Positions 14,896-20,008 of a DNA stretch of 20,008 nt are shown here, piece by piece. This DNA comes from Betaproteobacteria bacterium. GTDB lineage: Bacteria; Pseudomonadota; Gammaproteobacteria; Burkholderiales; Rhodocyclaceae. Where the stretch lies: NCBI GenBank assembly GCA_028065725.1, contig JAPTVL010000436.1, positions 1-20,008 of the forward strand, read 5' to 3'. The stretch's first letter is position 1, and each line of letters starts with the position of its first letter. The notes under the pieces were generated by a model, which saw only the letters and a program-made list of their open reading frames with translations, was not told where the DNA came from and made no database searches. The position numbers and the translations under genes were made by a program.

Positions 14896-15014
14896 AGTGA
14901 CCACTGTTGATGCCGTATCATCCGGGCTTTCGGCTGCAGTCCACCGCGCTGATCCATCCCCCCATTTCTTGCAATCTTGACCAATCGATTCAAACTGATA
15001 CAGGAGTTCTACAA

Positions 15015-16004
15015 ATGGCAAAAGCCCCCGTTCGTGTTGCAGTGACCGGCGCCGCCGGCCAAATCGGTTACGCCCTGGTTTTCCGCATTGCCGCCGGCGA
15101 GATGCTGGGCAAGGATCAGCCCGTGATCCTGCAGATGCTCGAACTGCCGATGGAAAAAGCCCAGGCCGCACTCAAGGGCGTCATGATGGAACTCGATGAC
15201 TGCGCCTTCCCGACCCTGGCCGGCATGGTCGGCACCGACGATCCCAAGGTCGCCTTCAAGGATGCCGACTACGCCCTGCTGGTCGGCGCCAAGCCGCGCG
15301 GCCCGGGCATGGAGCGCAAGGACCTGCTGATGGAAAACGCCAAGATCTTCATCGAACAGGGCAAGGCCCTGAACGATGTCGCCTCGCGCAATGTCAAAGT
15401 TCTGGTGGTCGGCAACCCCGCCAACACCAATGCCTATATCGCCATGCGCTCCGCCCCCTCCCTGCCGTCGAAGAATTTCACCGCGATGCTGCGCCTCGAC
15501 CACAACCGCGCCGTGTCGCAACTCGCGACACGCACCGGCAAGGCCGTTACCGACATCGAAAAGATGATCGTCTGGGGTAACCACTCGCCCACCATGTACC
15601 CGGACCTGCGCTTCTGCACCGTGGCCGGCACCGCGGCTCCCGCCGCAATCAATGACGAAGTCTGGTATCGCAACGAGTACATCCCGACCGTCAGCAAGCG
15701 CGGCGCCGCGATCATCGCCGCGCGCGGCGCCTCGTCGGCCGCCTCGGCCGCCAACGCCGCGATCGACCACATGCGCGACTGGGCGCTGGGCACCAAGGGC
15801 AAGTGGGTCACCATGGGCGTGCCGTCCGACGGCAGCTACGGCATCCCCAAGGGCATCATCTACGGTGTGCCGGTAACTACCGAAGGCGGTGAATACAAGC
15901 GCGTCGAAGGCCTGGCGGTCGACGAGTATTCGCGCAGCATGATGGACAAGACCCTGGCCGAGCTGCAGGAAGAGCAAGCCGGCGTCGCCAGCCTGCTCGG
16001 CTGA
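15015..16004 (+). CDS. mdh: Malate dehydrogenase (NAD-dependent, LDH-like type)
   Basis: A 329-residue cytosolic enzyme oxidising malate to oxaloacetate. The NAD Rossmann motif is [12 protein letters not shown] (residues 10-21). Substrate Arg residues are in [11 protein letters not shown] (Arg95, Arg101) and at Arg165, with the catalytic pair Asp162 (LDHNRA) and His190 ([12 protein letters not shown]). The GAAGQIG start and length are those of the 'long' bacterial MDH found in betaproteobacteria, not the E. coli type. I start at ATG 15015 because AGGAG lies nine bases upstream and the family begins there; the frame is open to 14907, but that stretch is untranslated leader. It is the first gene of a three-gene plus-strand group with a strong promoter. 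Confidence 0.97.
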   Translation: MAKAPVRVAVTGAAGQIGYALVFRIAAGEMLGKDQPVILQMLELPMEKAQAALKGVMMELDDCAFPTLAGMVGTDDPKVAFKDADYALLVGAKPRGPGMERKDLLMENAKIFIEQGKALNDVASRNVKVLVVGNPANTNAYIAMRSAPSLPSKNFTAMLRLDHNRAVSQLATRTGKAVTDIEKMIVWGNHSPTMYPDLRFCTVAGTAAPAAINDEVWYRNEYIPTVSKRGAAIIAARGASSAASAANAAIDHMRDWALGTKGKWVTMGVPSDGSYGIPKGIIYGVPVTTEGGEYKRVEGLAVDEYSRSMMDKTLAELQEEQAGVASLLG

Positions 16005-16014
16005 TGACGGGCAG

Positions 16015-16071
16015 CAGGATGAAGCGCGGGAATCCCGGGACGGCCTGACGTGATCCCGCCGCTGCATCCTG
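16015..16071 (+). repeat. Imperfect long inverted repeat spanning the mdh/CitE-like gap
   Basis: CAGGATG-AGC-GCGGGA-TC between 16015 and 16034 pairs with 16052-16071 with one mismatch and two single-base bulges. No T-run follows, so it is unlikely to be a terminator. The GTG start of the next gene (16050) lies at the loop-side edge of the downstream arm, so the stem could limit its translation or protect the upstream mdh message. Confidence 0.4.
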
Positions 16072-17093
16072 CCGCCGTTCTGTACCAGGGTAGCAAGCCC
16101 TTTCCGGTTCTGGCGGCCTGCGAACACTATGCCGGCTCGGAAAAAAACCTGCGCAAGGCGTTGAGCCTGCAGGCCGAACTGCTGGCGGACGGCCAGCCTA
16201 TTTTCGACATCACCGCCGATTGCGAGGATGGCGCGCCGGCCGGGCGCGAAGCCGAGCACGCGGCGATGATCGCCGACCTGCTGCTCGATTCCGCCAACGC
16301 CCACGGCCGCCTCGGCGTGCGCATCCATGACGTGGCGCATGCGCACTGGCGCGACGACCTGCAGATCATCCTCGGTCGCGCCGGTGAACAGGTGGCCTAC
16401 GTCGTGCTGCCCAAGGTCGGCAGCGCCGCCGATGCGCTGACCCAGATCGTGGCGCTGGACGAAGTCCGCGCACTCCATGGCATCCGGCGCGAAATTCCGG
16501 TGCATGTGCTGATCGAAACTCCGGGCGCACTGCACGAGGCCTGGAAGATCGCCGCCCTGCCCCATGTCGAATCCATCGACTTCGGCCTGATGGATTTCGT
16601 CAGCGCCCACCACGGTGCGATTCCCGGCACGGCGATGCGCTCGCCGGGCCAGTTCTCGCATCCGCTGATCGTGCGCGCCAAGTGCGAAATCGCCGCGGCG
16701 GCGCTGGGCAATGGCGTGGTGCCGGCGCACAACGTCACCACCGACCTCAACGATCCGGAAGTGGTGCGCGAGGATGCGCGCCGTGCCCGCAGCGAGTTCG
16801 GCTTCCTGCGCATGTGGAGCATCCATCCGCGCCAGATCCAGCCCATCGTCGAAGCCATGCGCCCCGACTTCGCCGAAGTGACGGAAGCCGCGGGCATCCT
16901 GATCGCCGCGCAGAGCGCCAACTGGGGGCCGATCGCCTGGGAAGGCAAGCTGCACGACCGCGCCTCGTATCGCTACTACTGGGAATTGCTGCGCCGTGCA
17001 CAGGCCACCGGCGCGCCCCTGCCGGCCGAAGCCCGGCATCGCTTCTTCCCGACCGCCACCGCGTCGACCTTGACGCCGGCCACAACCCACTGA
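16050..17093 (+). CDS. CitE-like HpcH/HpaI-family C-C lyase (CoA ester lyase-like)
   Basis: A 347-residue protein of the citrate lyase beta/malyl-CoA lyase superfamily (TIM-barrel, Mg-dependent aldol cleavage). Visible landmarks are ITADCEDGAPAGRE near residues 54-67, RIHDV at 91-95 with the substrate-binding Arg, VVLPKVGSAADA at 118-129, the metal Glu156 in VLIETPGAL, FGLMDFVSAHHGAIPG with a metal Asp near 182, and WSIHPRQIQPI in the C-terminal part. The N-terminus lacks the usual RSxLFVPG opening, reading AAVLYQGSKPFPVLAACEHYAGSEKNL instead. The start is a GTG with a poor ribosome binding site, inside a predicted stem. It sits 45 bases after mdh and 25 before acnB, so a role near malate or citrate metabolism (malyl-CoA or citramalyl-CoA cleavage) is possible; the substrate is unknown. 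Confidence 0.82.
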   Translation: MIPPLHPAAVLYQGSKPFPVLAACEHYAGSEKNLRKALSLQAELLADGQPIFDITADCEDGAPAGREAEHAAMIADLLLDSANAHGRLGVRIHDVAHAHWRDDLQIILGRAGEQVAYVVLPKVGSAADALTQIVALDEVRALHGIRREIPVHVLIETPGALHEAWKIAALPHVESIDFGLMDFVSAHHGAIPGTAMRSPGQFSHPLIVRAKCEIAAAALGNGVVPAHNVTTDLNDPEVVREDARRARSEFGFLRMWSIHPRQIQPIVEAMRPDFAEVTEAAGILIAAQSANWGPIAWEGKLHDRASYRYYWELLRRAQATGAPLPAEARHRFFPTATASTLTPATTH

Positions 17094-17118
17094 GTAATTC
17101 CAACGAGAGGACCTCATC

Positions 17119-19716
17119 ATGCTTGACGCCTATCGCCAACACGTCGCCGAACGCGGCGCCCTTGGTATCCCGCCGCTGCCGCTGTCCAAACAGCAGACCG
17201 AAGAACTGGTCACGTTGCTGAAGAATCCGCCCAAGGGCGAGGAAGCTTTTCTGGTCGAGTTGATCACCTATCGCGTGCCGGCCGGCGTCGACGACGCGGC
17301 CAAGGTCAAGGCCGAATTTCTGGCCAAAGTCGCCAAGGGTGAGGAAAGCTGCTCGCTGATTTCGCGTGAAAAGGCCACCGAGCTGCTCGGCACCATGGTC
17401 GGCGGCTACAACGTGAAGCCGCTGATCGACGTGCTCGACGACGCCGTGGTCGGCGCCGTCGCCGCCAAGGCGCTGAAATCCACGCTGCTGATGTTCGACT
17501 TCTTCCACGACGTCGCCGAAAAGGCCAGGGCCGGCAGCGCCAACGCCAAGGCCGTGATGCAATCCTGGGCCGATGCCGAATGGTTCACCCAGCGTCCGGA
17601 AGTGCCGCAATCGCTGAAGGTCACGATCTTCAAGGTCACCGGCGAAACCAACACCGACGACCTCTCGCCCGCGCCCGACGCCTGGAGCCGTCCCGACATT
17701 CCGCTGCATGCGCTGGCCATGCTGAAGAACCCGCGCCCCGGGATCGAGGCCGACAAGGCCGGCGAACGCGGCCCGATCAAGCAGCTCGACGCGCTCAAGG
17801 CCAAGGGCAACCTGGTCGCCTACGTCGGCGACGTGGTCGGCACCGGCTCCTCGCGCAAGTCGGCGACCAATTCCGTACTGTGGTTCACCGGCGAGGACAT
17901 TCCCTTCGTCCCCAACAAGCGCTTCGGTGGCGTCTGCCTCGGCACCAAGATCGCCCCGATCTTCTATAACACCATGGAAGACGCCGGCGCCCTGCCAATC
18001 GAACTCGACGTCGGCCAGATGAACATGGGCGACGAAGTCGAGCTGCGTCCCTATGAGGGCAAGGCCTTCAAGGGCGGCGCCGTGATTTCCGAATTCAAGG
18101 TCAAGTCCGACGTCATTTTCGACGAAGTGCGCGCCGGCGGCCGCATCAACCTGATCATCGGCCGTGCGCTGACCGGCAAGGCCCGCGAATTCCTCGGCCT
18201 GCCCGCCTCCACCCTGTTCCGCCTGCCGCAGGCACCGCAGGATTCCGGCAAGGGTTTCAGCCTGGCGCAGAAGATGGTCGGCCGCGCCTGCGGTTTCCCT
18301 GAAGGCAAGGGTGTGCGTCCCGGCACCTACTGCGAACCGAAGATGACCTCGGTCGGCAGCCAGGACACCACCGGCCCGATGACCCGCGACGAGCTGAAAG
18401 ACCTCGCCTGCCTCGGCTTCTCCGCCGACCTGGTGATGCAGTCCTTCTGCCACACCGCCGCCTACCCGAAGCTGGTCGACGTCAAGACCCACCGCACCCT
18501 GCCCTCCTTCATCACCGCGCGCGGCGGCATCAGCCTGCGTCCCGGCGACGGCGTGATCCACTCCTGGCTCAACCGCCTGCTGCTGCCTGACACCGTCGGC
18601 ACCGGCGGCGACAGCCACACCCGCTTCCCGATCGGCATTTCCTTTCCGGCCGGTTCCGGTCTGGTCGCCTTCGCCGCCGCCACCGGCGTCATGCCGCTGG
18701 ACATGCCGGAATCGGTGCTGGTGCGCTTCAAGGGTTCGCTCGCGGAAGCCGGCAAGCGCGGCATCACGCTGCGCGACCTGGTCAATGCGATTCCGCTCTA
18801 CGCCATCAAACAGGGCCTGCTGACCGTGGCCAAGCAGGGCAAGAAGAACATCTTCTCCGGCCGCATCCTCGAAATCGAAGGCCTGCCCGACCTCAAGGTG
18901 GAGCAGGCCTTCGAACTCACCGACGCCTCCGCCGAACGTTCCGCCGCCGGCTGCACGGTGCGCCTGAACAAGGAACCGATCGTCGAGTACATGCGCTCCA
19001 ACATCACGCTGATGAAGTGGATGATCGCCGAAGGCTACGAGGACAAGCGCGCCCTCGGCCGTCGCGTCAAGGCCATGGAAGACTGGATCGCCAAGGGCAC
19101 TCTGCTGGCGCCCGATGCCGATGCCGACTACGCCGCCGTGATCGAGATCGACCTGGCTGACGTCAAGGAACCGATCCTGGCCTGCCCCAACGATCCGGAC
19201 GACGTCAAAGTGCTGTCTGAAGTCGCCGGCGAGAAGATCGACGAGGTCTTCATCGGTTCCTGCATGACCAACATCGGCCACTTCCGTGCCGCCGGCAAGG
19301 TGCTCGAAGGCAAGACCGACATCCCGACACGGCTGTGGATCGCCCCGCCGACCAAGATGGACGCCATGATCCTCAACGAAGAGGGTTACTACGCCATCCT
19401 AGGCAAGTCCGGCGCGCGCATGGAAATGCCGGGTTGCAGCCTGTGCATGGGTAACCAGGCGCAGATCCGGAAGGGCAGCACGGCGGTATCGACCTCGACG
19501 CGCAACTTCCCCAACCGCCTCGGCATCGACACCCGCGTCTATCTCTCGTCCGCCGAGCTTGCTGCGGTGACCGCGCTGATGGGCAGGATCCCGACCATGG
19601 CCGAGTACCTGGAGCAGGTGCAGGCGGTGAATGCCAAGGCTGCCGACGTCTATCGCTACATGAACTTCGACCAGATCGCTGAGTTCAAGGAAGTGGCGGA
19701 TACCGTGACGGTGTAG
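17119..19716 (+). CDS. acnB: Aconitate hydratase B
   Basis: An 865-residue [4Fe-4S] enzyme isomerising citrate and isocitrate through cis-aconitate, and often also hydrating 2-methyl-cis-aconitate. Domain order is that of AcnB: an N-terminal HEAT-like helical domain (1-~160), the swivel domain (~165-385; [40 protein letters not shown]), then the catalytic domains ([39 protein letters not shown]). Cluster ligands are Cys715 ([14 protein letters not shown]), Cys773 and Cys776 ([11 protein letters not shown]), matching E. coli spacing. GAGAGGA precedes the ATG. It is the last gene of the mdh group and is followed by a strong terminator. In E. coli the cluster-free form binds RNA; that role here is not visible. 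Confidence 0.98.
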   Translation: MLDAYRQHVAERGALGIPPLPLSKQQTEELVTLLKNPPKGEEAFLVELITYRVPAGVDDAAKVKAEFLAKVAKGEESCSLISREKATELLGTMVGGYNVKPLIDVLDDAVVGAVAAKALKSTLLMFDFFHDVAEKARAGSANAKAVMQSWADAEWFTQRPEVPQSLKVTIFKVTGETNTDDLSPAPDAWSRPDIPLHALAMLKNPRPGIEADKAGERGPIKQLDALKAKGNLVAYVGDVVGTGSSRKSATNSVLWFTGEDIPFVPNKRFGGVCLGTKIAPIFYNTMEDAGALPIELDVGQMNMGDEVELRPYEGKAFKGGAVISEFKVKSDVIFDEVRAGGRINLIIGRALTGKAREFLGLPASTLFRLPQAPQDSGKGFSLAQKMVGRACGFPEGKGVRPGTYCEPKMTSVGSQDTTGPMTRDELKDLACLGFSADLVMQSFCHTAAYPKLVDVKTHRTLPSFITARGGISLRPGDGVIHSWLNRLLLPDTVGTGGDSHTRFPIGISFPAGSGLVAFAAATGVMPLDMPESVLVRFKGSLAEAGKRGITLRDLVNAIPLYAIKQGLLTVAKQGKKNIFSGRILEIEGLPDLKVEQAFELTDASAERSAAGCTVRLNKEPIVEYMRSNITLMKWMIAEGYEDKRALGRRVKAMEDWIAKGTLLAPDADADYAAVIEIDLADVKEPILACPNDPDDVKVLSEVAGEKIDEVFIGSCMTNIGHFRAAGKVLEGKTDIPTRLWIAPPTKMDAMILNEEGYYAILGKSGARMEMPGCSLCMGNQAQIRKGSTAVSTSTRNFPNRLGIDTRVYLSSAELAAVTALMGRIPTMAEYLEQVQAVNAKAADVYRYMNFDQIAEFKEVADTVTV

Positions 19717-19751
19717 GAATCTGAATCGGCGTATCGCCAGCGCCAACTTTC

Positions 19752-19788
19752 AAAACGCCCCCATGAATCTCACCATGGGGGCGTTTTT
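19752..19788 (+). terminator. Strong Rho-independent terminator after acnB
   Basis: AAAACGCCCCCATG (19752-19765) and CATGGGGGCGTTTT (19774-19787) form a perfect 14-bp stem with an 8-base loop, followed by one more T. It lies 35 bases after the acnB stop. The A-run and T-run on both sides mean it can also stop transcripts coming from the insertion sequence on the right. Confidence 0.93.
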
Positions 19789-19839
19789 CATTGGCATGTC
19801 GCCGTGTCGCCAGCGTCGACCTTCTCAACTCTTTAGAAG

Positions 19840-20008
19840 TTATCCGTAAATAATGTTTATCTTGAGGTGGACCTTGCGGAGCGCAATGATGGCGGCGGCG
19901 AGATGATTGAGGGCAAGGAAACTGCGCTCCAGTTTCTCGTACCGTACCAGGAGCTTGCGAAAGCGGTTAAACCAGCTATGACAGACTTCGACCACCCAGC
20001 GGCGGGCT
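19840..20008 (-). mobile_element. 3' end of an IS5-family transposase gene (partial)
   Basis: Reading leftward from the window edge, 55 codons end at a TAA (19842-19840). The peptide begins ARRWVVEVCHSWFNRFRKLL and continues VRYEKLERSFLALNHLAAAI, the C-terminal DDE region of IS5-family transposases, with the catalytic Glu in RWVVE and the following WxxRFRxLxxRYEK. Codon use is more A/T-rich than in the TCA genes. The IS end should lie just left of 19840, near cttctcaactctttagaagt, but I cannot fix the terminal repeat or target duplication because the other end is outside the window. Confidence 0.8.

Noticed and set aside
14907..15014. In-frame N-terminal extension of mdh
   Set aside because: AGGAG sits nine bases before ATG 15015, the family starts at [16 protein letters not shown], and the region holds the untranslated leader downstream of a strong promoter.
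16747..19281. Very long open frame on the minus strand, opposite acnB (844 codons), and a similar one at 15009-17120 opposite mdh and the lyase
   Set aside because: Antisense shadows of GC-rich genes: the peptides are Gly/Ala/Val/His/Arg/Asp-rich with no domain, and the plus strand encodes clear acnB, CitE-like and mdh products.

Overview
The window is about 20 kb of GC-rich bacterial chromosome. It carries a large TCA-cycle gene cluster. Gene content, gene order and protein style (LDH-like 329-residue Mdh, AcnB, sdhCDABE-gltA-odhAB-lpdA in one run) suggest a betaproteobacterium, most likely of the Rhodocyclales/Azoarcus type. That placement is inference from family knowledge, not from a search.

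Layout. Bases 1-880 are a worn edge: the first codons of a minus-strand gene (1-11) with a strong ribosome binding site, an upstream region with a 34-bp-spaced direct repeat, a short Cys-rich plus-strand reading frame that looks like a gene remnant (145-303), and a conserved hypothetical gene broken by a frameshift (341-879). A minus-strand group follows: slyD, a Bcp-type peroxiredoxin overlapping it, and zapE (948-3117). A 269-bp MITE-like element with perfect 20-bp terminal inverted repeats (3117-3385) lies exactly against the first possible zapE ATG and just past the lpdA terminator. The main minus-strand TCA run reads from 13890 down to 3438: sdhC, sdhD, sdhA, sdhB, sdhE, gltA, odhA, odhB, lpdA. 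A GntR/UTRA regulator (13970-14800) sits upstream of sdhC. It is divergent from a plus-strand group: mdh, a CitE-like lyase and acnB (15015-19716), which ends in a strong terminator. The window closes in the 3' end of an IS5-family transposase (minus strand, 19840-20008).

How the genes work together. GltA, AcnB, OdhAB-Lpd, SdhABCD and Mdh supply citrate synthesis, aconitate isomerisation, 2-oxoglutarate oxidation, succinate oxidation and malate oxidation. Isocitrate dehydrogenase, succinyl-CoA synthetase and fumarase are not in the window. SdhE is the FAD-insertion chaperone for SdhA. The GntR protein and the 18-bp perfect palindrome 10 bp upstream of a near-consensus sigma-70 promoter for mdh make a candidate local TCA control switch. 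A strong hairpin and T-tract between gltA and odhA leaves no room for a separate odh promoter downstream of it, so it may act as an internal attenuator.

I saw no CRISPR array, tRNA, rRNA or prophage. Most of the window is ordinary core metabolism. The points worth a second look are the MITE, the gltA-odhA terminator, the palindrome, the divergent CitE-like lyase, and small departures from family motifs in SdhE and the peroxiredoxin.
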